Origin: FEB-7 sp963698265
GTDB taxonomy: Bacteria > Pseudomonadota > Gammaproteobacteria > Burkholderiales > Usitatibacteraceae
DNA: 64,000 bases
Assembly: GCA_963698265.1 (NCBI GenBank)
Contig: CAVOQC010000001.1
Coordinates: forward strand, 248,001-312,000
Direction: 5' to 3'
Shown here: positions 17,632-26,016 of the stretch, piece by piece
How positions within the stretch are numbered: the stretch's first letter is position 1
Layout: each line of letters begins with the position of its first letter
Translations under genes and position numbers: made by a program
Notes under the pieces: model-generated
Database searches by the model: none
The model's input: the letters and a program-made list of their open reading frames with translations, nothing else
What the model was told of the DNA's origin: nothing

Positions 17632-18429
17632 TCATCCGAAAGTGGCGGCGAGCCGTCCGGCGGCTTCGTGCAGGCGCGGCGCGAGTTCGATCGCGCGCTG
17701 CAGCGGAAGGCGCGCGGTGGCCGCATGCACCGCCACCGCCGCGATGGTCTCGCCGTTCGCCAGGCGAACCGGCACCGCCACGCAGGCGACCCCCATCACG
17801 TATTCCTCGTCATCGACCGCGTAGCCGGCCGCGATGATGCGGTCGATCTCGCGGACGAGCAGCGCGCGGTCGGTGATGGTGTGCTCGGTGAAGCGCGGCA
17901 ACGGAAGTTCCGCCACGAGCGCCTCGCGTTCCTGCGCCGGGAGCGAAGCAAGAAGGAGCTTGCCGCTCGCGCTGCAATGCGGCGGCACGGTGCTGCCCAC
18001 GGGGAGATGCAGGCGCAGCGGCCAGTCGGCCTCGACGCGGTCCAGGTAAACGACCTCGCCCTTGCGCAGCATCGAGAGATTGCAGGTCTCGCCCACGTCG
18101 GCCACGAGCTGGCGAAGGATCGCGCGGCGAAGCGTGGCCACCGAGTCGTTGGACAGGATCGCGAGCCCGAGGTTGGCGAGTCGCGGGCCCACGGCGTAGG
18201 CGCGCCCGGCGGGTTCGCGCTGCACGAATCCCGCGTCCTCGAAAAGTGCCAGCGTGCGAAAGAGCGTGGGCTTGGGCAGGCCCGTCACCTGCATGAGTTC
18301 GGTGAGCGTGGGCGGCCGGGGCGCGCGGACCAGGGCCTCGAGCACCGCCAAGCCCTTGAGCGTGGAGGAGTTTTCCTGGGCGGCCTCGCGGCCGGCGCGC
18401 TCGGTGGGGATTTCGGCCAAGTCGGTCAT
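17632..18429 (-). CDS. IclR-family transcriptional regulator (divergent from xsc)
   Basis: A 265-residue IclR-type regulator with an N-terminal helix-turn-helix around residues 24-70 (PTLTELMQVTGLPKPTLFRTL) and a C-terminal effector domain (GETCNLSMLRKGEVVYLDRV, PPHCSASGKLLLASLP). It is a paralogue of the regulator at 16039-16809, sharing the VYLDRVE..WPLR block. It is transcribed away from xsc across a 144-base region with inverted repeats and probably controls xsc and the downstream tauE. Confidence 0.9.
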   Translation of the reverse strand: MTDLAEIPTERAGREAAQENSSTLKGLAVLEALVRAPRPPTLTELMQVTGLPKPTLFRTLALFEDAGFVQREPAGRAYAVGPRLANLGLAILSNDSVATLRRAILRQLVADVGETCNLSMLRKGEVVYLDRVEADWPLRLHLPVGSTVPPHCSASGKLLLASLPAQEREALVAELPLPRFTEHTITDRALLVREIDRIIAAGYAVDDEEYVMGVACVAVPVRLANGETIAAVAVHAATARLPLQRAIELAPRLHEAAGRLAATFG

Positions 18430-18449
18430 GGCCGCAGAATAGGCCGGTT

Positions 18450-18488
18450 ATTCCGGTTACGCAACCAATATGTTCCGCTCACCGGAAT
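18450..18488. promoter_or_regulatory. Candidate IclR operator between iclR and xsc
   Basis: ATTCCGGT (18450-18457) and ACCGGAAT (18481-18488) are perfect 8-base inverted repeats. Nested inside is TTCCG-N5-CGGAA at 18473-18487. The element lies about 85 bases before the xsc ATG and 20 bases before the iclR start, a usual position for IclR-family control of a divergent promoter. Assignment to IclR is inference. Confidence 0.5.
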
Positions 18489-18573
18489 TATGCCTTGATC
18501 TCGCCGCATTCGTGGCGTATCGTTTCACCCTTCGAGACCGATCATTCCATTTTCAGCACCGAAAGGACGACCC

Positions 18574-20361
18574 GTGAACGACATGACCCAGGCCAACCGC
18601 GAAGTGGTGAAGGGCAAGGTGAAGATGACGCCGTCGGAGGCTTTCGTGGAGACGCTCGTCTCGAACGGCGTGACCGACGTCTTCGGCATCGTGGGCTCGG
18701 CCTACATGGATGCGCTCGACATCTTCCCGGCCGCCGGCATCCGCTTCATTCCCGTGGCCCACGAGCAGGGCGCGGTGCACATGGCCGACGGCTACTCGCG
18801 CGTCTCCGGGCGCCACGGCGTGTGCATCGGCCAGAACGGCCCCGGCATCACCAACTTCGTCACCGGCGCGGCGGCCGCCTACTGGGCGCACTCGCCCGTC
18901 GTCCTCATCACGCCCGAGACGGGCTCCATGACCATGGGCCTGGGCGGCTTCCAGGAGACGGAGCAGCTGCCGATCTTCTCCAAGATCACCAAGTACCAGG
19001 GCCACGTGATGAACGCGAAGCGCATGGCCGAGATCACCGCGCGCTGCTTCGACCGCGCGATGCTCGACATGGGCCCGACGCAACTCAACATCCCGCGCGA
19101 CTATTTCTACGGCGACATCGAGTGCGAGATCCCCGCGCCGATTCGCATCGGCCGCGGCGCCGGCGACGAAGGCGCGCTGGACGAGGCGGCGAAGCTGCTC
19201 GCCTCCGCAAAGTTCCCGGTCATCCTCTCCGGCGGCGGCGTGATCATGGGCGAGGGCATGGCGGAGGCCGTGAAGCTCGCCGAGCTGCTGCACGCGCCCG
19301 TGGCGGTGAGCTACCTGCACAACGACGCCTTCCCCGCTTCCCACCCGCTGTGGGCCGGCGCGCTCGGCTACCAGGGCTCGAAAGCCGCGATGAAGCTGAT
19401 CGCCAAGGCCGACGTGGTGCTGGCCCTCGGCACGCGACTGGGCCCGTTCGGGACGCTTCCGCAGTACGGAATGGAATACTGGCCCGCGAACGCGAAGATC
19501 ATCCAGATCGACGCGGACGCGAAGATGCTGGGCCTCGTGAAGCCTATCGGCGTGGGCATCAATGGAGACGCGAAGGCCGCGGCTGCGGCGCTCGTCGCGC
19601 GCCTGTCGGGGAAGACGCTCGCCTGCCAGGCCAACAAGGCCGAGAGAGACGCCGCGATCAAGGCCGAGAAGGCCGCGTGGGAAGCCGAGCTCGACAAGTG
19701 GACGCACGAGACGGACCCCTATTCGGTCGAGATCTCGAAGGCATCGAGCGCCATGCACCCGCGCCAGATGCTTCGGGCCCTCGAGCGCGCCATGCCCAGG
19801 AGCGCGATGGTCTCCACCGACATCGGCAACATCTGCTCGGTGTCGAACTCGTACCTGCGCTTCGACGAGCCGCGCTCGATGCTCGCCGCCATGAGTTTCG
19901 GCAACTGCGGCTACGCCTTCCCGGTGGCGTGCGGCGCCAAGGTCGCGCGGCCGGATCGCCCGGCCATCGCCTACGTGGGCGACGGCGCGTGGGGCATCTC
20001 GCTGAACGAGTTGCTCACCTGTGCGCGCGAAAAGATCGGCGTGACGGTCGTCGTCTTCAACAACGGCCAGTGGGGCGCGGAGAAGAAGAACCACGTGGAC
20101 TTCTACTCGCGCCGCTACCAGGGCGTGGAGCTGGTGAACCCGAGCTGGGTAGCTGTCGCCAAGTCCTTCGGTTGCGACGGCGTGGTGGTGGACAAGGTGG
20201 GCGACGTGGGCGCTGCCTTGCAGGATTCGGTGAAGCGGCAGGCCGAGGGCAAGACCACGGTGATCGAGATGATGGTCACGAAGGAACTCGGCGACCCGTT
20301 CCGCCGCGACGCGCTCTCGAAGCCCGTGCGGCATCTCGCGAAGTACAAGAAGTTCGTCTAG
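18574..20361 (+). CDS. xsc: Sulfoacetaldehyde acetyltransferase
   Basis: A 595-residue thiamine-diphosphate enzyme (EC 2.3.3.15) that splits sulfoacetaldehyde with phosphate into sulfite and acetyl phosphate, the desulfonating step of taurine, isethionate and sulfoacetate pathways. It has the activating Glu64 in VAHEQGAVHMADGYSR, the QNGPGITNFVTG block, and the ThDP/Mg motif from GDG at 469-471 to Asn496-Asn497. The segments GQWGAEKKNHVDFY, SVSNSYLRF and MSFGNCGYAFP are typical of Xsc rather than acetolactate synthase. It is transcribed alone, divergent from an IclR gene. The partner acylating dehydrogenase and CoA ligase are 6-9 kb away on the other strand. Confidence 0.95.
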   Translation: MNDMTQANREVVKGKVKMTPSEAFVETLVSNGVTDVFGIVGSAYMDALDIFPAAGIRFIPVAHEQGAVHMADGYSRVSGRHGVCIGQNGPGITNFVTGAAAAYWAHSPVVLITPETGSMTMGLGGFQETEQLPIFSKITKYQGHVMNAKRMAEITARCFDRAMLDMGPTQLNIPRDYFYGDIECEIPAPIRIGRGAGDEGALDEAAKLLASAKFPVILSGGGVIMGEGMAEAVKLAELLHAPVAVSYLHNDAFPASHPLWAGALGYQGSKAAMKLIAKADVVLALGTRLGPFGTLPQYGMEYWPANAKIIQIDADAKMLGLVKPIGVGINGDAKAAAAALVARLSGKTLACQANKAERDAAIKAEKAAWEAELDKWTHETDPYSVEISKASSAMHPRQMLRALERAMPRSAMVSTDIGNICSVSNSYLRFDEPRSMLAAMSFGNCGYAFPVACGAKVARPDRPAIAYVGDGAWGISLNELLTCAREKIGVTVVVFNNGQWGAEKKNHVDFYSRRYQGVELVNPSWVAVAKSFGCDGVVVDKVGDVGAALQDSVKRQAEGKTTVIEMMVTKELGDPFRRDALSKPVRHLAKYKKFV

Positions 20362-20392
20362 GAATTCGGGGTCATAACCCCAATGGAACCCC

Positions 20393-20530
20393 AAATGGGG
20401 TCAGGTTGAATTTCGAACCCGTCCCCGTTTCCGCAAGGGGCTTGAAAGGACTTGGAGTCAGAATAGCTTTTTGAACCTGTCCCCGATTTCTGAAATGGGG
20501 ACAGGTTAGAAATTCAACCTGACCCCATTT
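20393..20530. repeat. Nested REP-like palindrome between xsc and the TonB receptor
   Basis: The 22-base arm at 20393-20414 is exactly reverse-complemented at 20509-20530. Inside it AACCTGTCCCC (20474-20484) pairs with GGGGACAGGTT (20497-20507). Its core words AAATGGGGTCAGGTT and AACCTGACCCCATTT recur at 43992-44031 and 48615-48654. The element sits between convergent genes and could also terminate both transcripts. Confidence 0.75.
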
Positions 20531-20569
20531 CTTGCAAGCAGCGACCGCCATTTCTCGAGCGAACCCGGC

Positions 20570-22984
20570 TCAGAACGTCTTGCGAATCGTCACGCCGATG
20601 GTGCGCGGCTGGTTGGTCGCGAATCCGAGCCGTGCGCGGCCACCCCGTTCCCGGTCGAAGGAGAGCAGCGCCTTCTCGTCGGTCACGTTGTTGACGTACA
20701 CGACTGCCGAGAGCCCGCGCCCGAAGTCCATCCCGGCACTGAGGTTGACCACGTTGTACTTGGGCAGCTCGAGATCGAGCGTGGTCGAAGCACTTGCCGG
20801 GGCGCCCAGGAAGGGCAGGTTGTGCGTGAAGGTACGCGGGTTGTTCTCCTGGTCCGAGGGCTGCGTGAAGCGGCTGCCCACGTGCTGCACCGAGGCAGTG
20901 ACATAGGACTGGCGTCCGGCTAGGCTGAAATTGTAGGTGGCGCTCGCGGTCAACTGCAGCTTCGGCACGGAGGGCAGGCGGTTGCCGTCGCGAATGCCGC
21001 CGAGCACGGCCCCGGTGCCATCATTGACGGTGGAATCGAACTCCGCGTTCACCGCAGCGCCCGAGAACGACAACTCGAGGCTGTCGGTCGGCCTTGCCGT
21101 CATCTCCAGTTCGATGCCCGTCGAGTGCGCCTTCGAAACGTTGAACACCACGCGCGACGAGCAGGAGCCCGCATCCAGCGTCACCTGCAGATCCTTCATC
21201 CGGGTGTGGAACGCCGCCGCGTTGAAGGTGAGGCCCCGCTGCTGCATCTTGACGCCGACCTCGTAGTTCCACAGCGATTCGTCGCTGAAGCGCTGGTAGC
21301 CGCCGAAGATCGCGCGGTCCTGGGCCGTGCACAGCGGCACGTTCAGCGGATCATTGACGCCGCCAAGGCGGAATCCCTTCGACGCCTGGGCGTTCCAGGT
21401 AACGTTGTCCGAGGCCTTGTACGCGAACAACACGCGCGGGTTGAAGCCGTCCGACTTTGTCGTGTCGAAATTGTTGTTGCCGTCGGAGAACAGGCCGCCC
21501 GACTTGAACGTGCGCTCTTCCTCGTAGTCGTAGAAGCGCCCACCGACGGTCGCCGTGAGCTGCTGGGTCATTTCATAGCTCACTTCGCCGAAGATCGCGG
21601 TCTGCTTCAGGTTGTACGGAATGTCCGCGTTGTAGGGCGACTCCATCGGGAAGCCGTTGGCCACGGCCGCCGCCGTGCCGGCGCCCAGCGTCGCGTCGGT
21701 AAAGGCATCGTAGCCGGGGGTGGGCAGGCGCTGGGCGTACTTGCGGTCGGTGTCGGCGAAGAAGGCGCCGACCAGCCATTGCAGCGGGCCCTTGCCCGTG
21801 GAACTCAAGCGCAATTCCTGCGTGAAGCCCTTGAAGTCGGTGGTGTCGTTCAGGCGCGAGGGCAGCAGCACACCGGCAGTCGGGTAACCGAGATCGACCG
21901 ACACCGAACCGCTCAACGCGCTGGCATCGCGGCTGACCAGGATATCGCGGTCCGTATGGGTGGTCACCGAGGTCAGTTCCCAGGTGCCGAAGTCGACCTT
22001 GATCGTCGCATCGGCGATCGTCGTCTTGTCCTCGAACCTTTCGCGCTGCAGCAGGTACTGCTGGCGATCCCGGAGCGTCACCGGCGCCACCGTGGTGGTG
22101 AACGGGTTGGCATACAGATTGAACGCGTCCTGGCGGTTGAAGCCGTCGGCGGTCACCTTCTGCGACAGGATCCGCGGCGTGATCGTCACGTCCCTGGTCG
22201 GCTGGATGGTGAAGCTCAGCCGGCCGCCCGTGCGTTCGCCCTCGTTGACGTCCTCGCCTCCGCCTGGGCCCAGGGCGTCGATCCAGCCGCCGAATTTCGT
22301 GTGGTAACCGACCACGCGCATGGCCACGGAATCGTTCATGGGGACGTTCAGCGCCGCCTTCAGGCCGCCGCCCATGCTGCCGTCGGAGATCTTGTTCAGG
22401 TTGGCTTCGATGGCGCCTTCGCTGACACCAATCTTCGCCTCGTTGGTGATGTAGCGGATCGTGCCGCCGATGTTTCCGGAGCCGTAGAGCGTGCCTTGCG
22501 GGCCGCGCAGCGTTTCCACGCGCTTCAGGTCGAACAAGTCGATGTCGGGTGTGAACAGCGACATCGAAATCGCCGTTTCGTCGAGGTAGACGCCCACCTG
22601 TTCCTTGACGCCGGGCTGGTCGCGGACGATCTGCCCCGAGGACACGCCGCGGATCGACACCTGGCTCTGCCCCGGCCCGAGATTCTGGATGGCGAGCCCC
22701 GCGACATTGCGCGACAGGTCTTCCAGCGTGACCGCGCCGGACCGCCGGATGTCCTCCTCGGTCTGCGCGTTGATCGAGAACGGCACATCCAGCAAGGCGG
22801 CTTCCCGTTTCGTCGCCGTGACGACGACGCGATCGAGCACTTCGGTGCCCGACTTCGCGGACGGCTCGGTGCCCGCCTTGGCGGGCTGCTGCGCCTGCTG
22901 GGCACTGGCAACACTCGCCGTGCCGATCGCCAAACCGGAAGAGAAAGCCAGCAGGAGAGCCTTGCCCATTGGACGCAATTTCAT
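20570..22984 (-). CDS. TonB-dependent outer-membrane receptor
   Basis: An 804-residue TonB-dependent receptor. The signal peptide is MKLRPMGKALLLAFSSGLAI with a cleavage region near VASAQQ. The plug starts around DRVVVTATKREAALLDVPFS and has the RGVSSGQ and ETLRGPQGTLYGSGNIGGT motifs. The barrel ends in the aromatic VTIRKTF, as needed for outer-membrane assembly. The ATG at 22984 is chosen over upstream in-frame starts because it gives the signal peptide at once. It converges on xsc. The substrate is unknown; uptake of a sulfonate, a siderophore or a plant product are all possible. The 287 bases before it, up to the divergent transferase gene, hold the promoters; I see no other feature there. 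Confidence 0.92.
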   Translation of the reverse strand: MKLRPMGKALLLAFSSGLAIGTASVASAQQAQQPAKAGTEPSAKSGTEVLDRVVVTATKREAALLDVPFSINAQTEEDIRRSGAVTLEDLSRNVAGLAIQNLGPGQSQVSIRGVSSGQIVRDQPGVKEQVGVYLDETAISMSLFTPDIDLFDLKRVETLRGPQGTLYGSGNIGGTIRYITNEAKIGVSEGAIEANLNKISDGSMGGGLKAALNVPMNDSVAMRVVGYHTKFGGWIDALGPGGGEDVNEGERTGGRLSFTIQPTRDVTITPRILSQKVTADGFNRQDAFNLYANPFTTTVAPVTLRDRQQYLLQRERFEDKTTIADATIKVDFGTWELTSVTTHTDRDILVSRDASALSGSVSVDLGYPTAGVLLPSRLNDTTDFKGFTQELRLSSTGKGPLQWLVGAFFADTDRKYAQRLPTPGYDAFTDATLGAGTAAAVANGFPMESPYNADIPYNLKQTAIFGEVSYEMTQQLTATVGGRFYDYEEERTFKSGGLFSDGNNNFDTTKSDGFNPRVLFAYKASDNVTWNAQASKGFRLGGVNDPLNVPLCTAQDRAIFGGYQRFSDESLWNYEVGVKMQQRGLTFNAAAFHTRMKDLQVTLDAGSCSSRVVFNVSKAHSTGIELEMTARPTDSLELSFSGAAVNAEFDSTVNDGTGAVLGGIRDGNRLPSVPKLQLTASATYNFSLAGRQSYVTASVQHVGSRFTQPSDQENNPRTFTHNLPFLGAPASASTTLDLELPKYNVVNLSAGMDFGRGLSAVVYVNNVTDEKALLSFDRERGGRARLGFATNQPRTIGVTIRKTF

Positions 22985-23271
22985 GATGACATTCCCCCTG
23001 AAAGTTATTGAAAACCTCCATGCACGCGGCGCGATCCTACACCAGGGAATTGAGGCAGGCTGGAAAGCCCCTACTCGCTGAGTGGATTTGATCCAACCCC
23101 GATCCGGCCCCCCGGCAATCGGGCCTTTGGATGGGCGCCAGGTCGCGCGCGCCGATCTCGCGGGCTTGCGCGAAGGCGATCGCGTCGTCGAAGCAATCCA
23201 TGGCGCCCTTAACCATAATGGTGGGCGCAACGAGGGCCGTCCCCGATCACGCCACCCGAACGAGGATTTCC

Positions 23272-23988
23272 ATGCGCTACGAACTGCACTACTGGTCCTC
23301 GATTCCCGGGCGCGGCGAATTCGTGCGCCTCGCGCTCGAGGAGGCGGCCGTCCCCTACCTCGACGTCGCGCGCGCCAAGGGCGGCGAGGCGCGCATGCTC
23401 GCGGCTCTGGGGGACGCTTCGCTTTCCACGCCGCCCTTCGCGCCGCCGTTCCTCAAGGCGGGCAGGCTCGTGATCGCGCAGACCGCGAATATCCTGCTTT
23501 TCCTCGGCGATCGCCACGGGCTCGCGCCCGCGGGCGACGCGGGGCGGTACTTCGTGCACCAACTCCAGCTCACGCTCGCCGATTTCGTCGCCGAGATCCA
23601 CGACACGCACCACCCGGTCGCGGGCGGCCTGTACTACGAGGACCAGCGCCCGGAAGCGAAGCGCCGCGCCGCCGATTTCACCGCGAACCGGCTGCCGAAA
23701 TACCTCGGCTACTTCGAGCGCGTGCTGGCGGCCAAGCCGGGCAAGGCCGCGCATCTCGCGGGCGCGCGGACCAGCTACGCCGACCTCTCGCTCTTCCAGG
23801 TCGTGGCGGGGCTACGCCACGCCTTCCCGAAGGCCATGGCACGGGCGGCGAGGAAATGCCCGACGGTCATCGCGCTGCACGACCGCGTGGCCAGGCGCCC
23901 GCGGATCGCCGCCTACCTCGCCTCGGAGCGAAGGCTGCCCTTCAACCAGCAAGGCATCTTCCGCCACTACGCGGAGCTGGACCGGTAG
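23272..23988 (+). CDS. Glutathione S-transferase family protein
   Basis: A 238-residue protein with a thioredoxin-like N-terminal domain (MRYELHYWSSIPGRGEFVRL, the sigma/mu-type start with Tyr7 or Tyr3 as candidate catalytic residue) and an all-helical C-terminal domain (LSLFQVVAGLRHAFPKAM). It resembles the glutathione transferases that share the PGRGEFVRLALEEA motif. The start is the ATG at 23272; the frame is open further upstream but without family similarity. It is divergent from the TonB receptor and converges on the S9 peptidase. Substrate unknown; probably detoxification. Confidence 0.88.
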   Translation: MRYELHYWSSIPGRGEFVRLALEEAAVPYLDVARAKGGEARMLAALGDASLSTPPFAPPFLKAGRLVIAQTANILLFLGDRHGLAPAGDAGRYFVHQLQLTLADFVAEIHDTHHPVAGGLYYEDQRPEAKRRAADFTANRLPKYLGYFERVLAAKPGKAAHLAGARTSYADLSLFQVVAGLRHAFPKAMARAARKCPTVIALHDRVARRPRIAAYLASERRLPFNQQGIFRHYAELDR

Positions 23989-23997
23989 GAATCGGGG

Positions 23998-26016
23998 TCA
24001 GCGCGGCTTCCCGCCTCCCCTTGCAGGATCGTTCCCCGCGAGCCAATCGAAGAACTCCGAGTACCAGAGCTTCGAGTTGCGCGGCTTCAACACCCAGTGA
24101 TTCTCGTCGGGGAACCAGACGAGCCTCGCAGGGATGCCGCGAGCCACAAGCGTGTTGTAGTACGCGAGCCCGTTGTGGTCGGGCACTCGGTAGTCATTGG
24201 TGCCGTGGGTGACGAGCGTGGGCGTGGCCATGCGGTGCGCGAAGGTGACGGGGCTTTGCGCGCGCACCTTCGCCGGGTTCTCCCAGTAGCGCGCGTGCAG
24301 ATCCTTGGGGCGCAGTGCGTACGAATCGGCGCTGAAGGTGGCCACCCGGTCGAAGACGCCGGCATGGCAGACGTAGGCCCGGTAGCGCCCGGCAGGCACG
24401 TTGCCGTTCATCCACGCGACGAGGAAACCGCCGTAGCTGCCGCCGGAGGCGAAGACGCGCCGCTTGTCGGCCCAGGGCTGCTTCACCAGCCAATCGGTGG
24501 CGGCCTCGATGTCCTCGGTCTCGAGCTTTCCCTGGCGGCCCATGATGCTGTCGCGGAAGGCGAAGCCGAACCCGCTCGAGCCGTGATAGTTGACGGCTGC
24601 GACCACGAATCCGCGCGAGGCGAACAGGTGCATGTTCCAGCGGTAGACGAAGGTGTCTCCCGTCGCGGCATAGGGGCCACCGTGGATCACCTGCAGGACC
24701 GGATGCTTCTTCCTCGGATCAAAGCGCGGCGGGAAGGTGAGGAACATCTGGACCGTGTCGCCGAGCGCGCCCTTGAAGCTGACTTCACGCGTTTCACCCA
24801 GCGCCACACGCGCGAGGGTGGCGTCATTGAAGCGCTCGAGGCGGCACGGTGGGCGGCCTGAGCGAATCGCGTGCACCCGCGCCGGGTGCGCGGCGCAGTC
24901 GACGGCAACGACGATCGTCTCGTCGCCCGCGGAGCCGGCGATGTCGAATCCCTGCACCCAGCCGCCGGGCACGGCGATCGTGAACTTTCCGGTTGCGAGG
25001 TCGAAGCGCCACAGGTGCCGTCGACCGCGCTCCTCGGCCGCGAAAAAGATGGCGCCGCCATCTGCGGCCCAGCGAAGCGGCGCCTCCGGATCGCCCTTCC
25101 AGCGCTCGCCGTGGATCTTCCATCGCTTGCCGCCCTGCCACAGCGCAATGCGTCCCGGCATCGTGTGGCGCCTTCCGATGTTGGCGGCGATGCAGGCGAG
25201 TTGACCGTCGGGGCCATAGCGCGGCGCTTCGTAGTTCCAGGCGGAGTCGTCGGTGATCGCGGCGATGCGCCCGGTGGCGACATCGATCTCGGCGAGCGCC
25301 AGCGGGTTTCCGGCCACTTTGCGTGGCGCGGGATCGTAAGTGAAGGCAATGCGACAGCCGTCGGCCGAGATGTCGAAGTGCGCCGCGCCCGGCTCCGCCC
25401 TCGGCAACTCATAGCCGGTTGCCTCGAAAAGATCGGTGACGCGCCCGCTCGCGAGGTCGAGGACGAGCAGGTGCGGCACGCGCCCCATGGGGAGGTTGCG
25501 GTCGAAGTACCGGTACTCCGCCTCGGCGGTTACGTAGGCGCTTTCCTTGCGCTCGGCGAATGCCTTGTGGCGCCTGGCCTGCGCCTTCGCACCGCGCAGC
25601 TCAGGCCAGACCCACGAGACGAACATGACGCGCCGACCGTCGGGCATCCACTTGAAGTCGTCGATGCCGGGGCCGAAGTCGCTCTTGCGCTCGGCCTCGC
25701 CGCCGTCGGCGCGGATCACGAAGAGCTGGCGTTCGCCGTCCTTCTTCCCTTCCTGGTCGCGCTTGGCGAGGAAGGCGATGCGGTCACCCTTCGGCGACCA
25801 CGCGGGTTGGCCGTCCTTGTCGCCGCAGCGCGTGAGCCTTCGCGGCGCGCAGCTCGCGGTGGGAAGCAACCACAGGGCCGTCGCCGACCTGTTCTCCTTC
25901 ATGGAAGGCGTGGTGAGCGCGCACACGGCGGCGGCGGCGTCGGGGGAAAGCGCGAGGCTTCCCACGCGCTCCAGTTTCCAGAGCGCCTCGATGTCGAGCG
26001 GCTTCAACGCGGCCAT
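23998..26016 (-). CDS. S9-family prolyl oligopeptidase (acylaminoacyl-peptidase-like)
   Basis: A 672-residue serine peptidase of family S9: an N-terminal beta-propeller (about residues 1-410, including QPAWSPKGDRIAFLAKR and FKWMPDGRRVMFV) followed by an alpha/beta-hydrolase domain. The catalytic triad is visible: Ser527 in ASGGSYGGF, Asp608 in HGTNDYRV and His640 in PDENHWV. No signal peptide is seen, so it is probably cytoplasmic. Its ATG overlaps the end of the LacI gene by 13 bases, so the two are co-transcribed. Such peptidases trim oligopeptides; a link with the LacI-controlled catabolic operon is not obvious. Confidence 0.9.
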   Translation of the reverse strand: MAALKPLDIEALWKLERVGSLALSPDAAAAVCALTTPSMKENRSATALWLLPTASCAPRRLTRCGDKDGQPAWSPKGDRIAFLAKRDQEGKKDGERQLFVIRADGGEAERKSDFGPGIDDFKWMPDGRRVMFVSWVWPELRGAKAQARRHKAFAERKESAYVTAEAEYRYFDRNLPMGRVPHLLVLDLASGRVTDLFEATGYELPRAEPGAAHFDISADGCRIAFTYDPAPRKVAGNPLALAEIDVATGRIAAITDDSAWNYEAPRYGPDGQLACIAANIGRRHTMPGRIALWQGGKRWKIHGERWKGDPEAPLRWAADGGAIFFAAEERGRRHLWRFDLATGKFTIAVPGGWVQGFDIAGSAGDETIVVAVDCAAHPARVHAIRSGRPPCRLERFNDATLARVALGETREVSFKGALGDTVQMFLTFPPRFDPRKKHPVLQVIHGGPYAATGDTFVYRWNMHLFASRGFVVAAVNYHGSSGFGFAFRDSIMGRQGKLETEDIEAATDWLVKQPWADKRRVFASGGSYGGFLVAWMNGNVPAGRYRAYVCHAGVFDRVATFSADSYALRPKDLHARYWENPAKVRAQSPVTFAHRMATPTLVTHGTNDYRVPDHNGLAYYNTLVARGIPARLVWFPDENHWVLKPRNSKLWYSEFFDWLAGNDPARGGGKPR

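Noticed and set aside
18574..20361. Acetolactate synthase large subunit
   Set aside because: The ThDP fold is shared, but the C-terminal and substrate-loop segments match Xsc, and the surrounding sulfonate genes agree.
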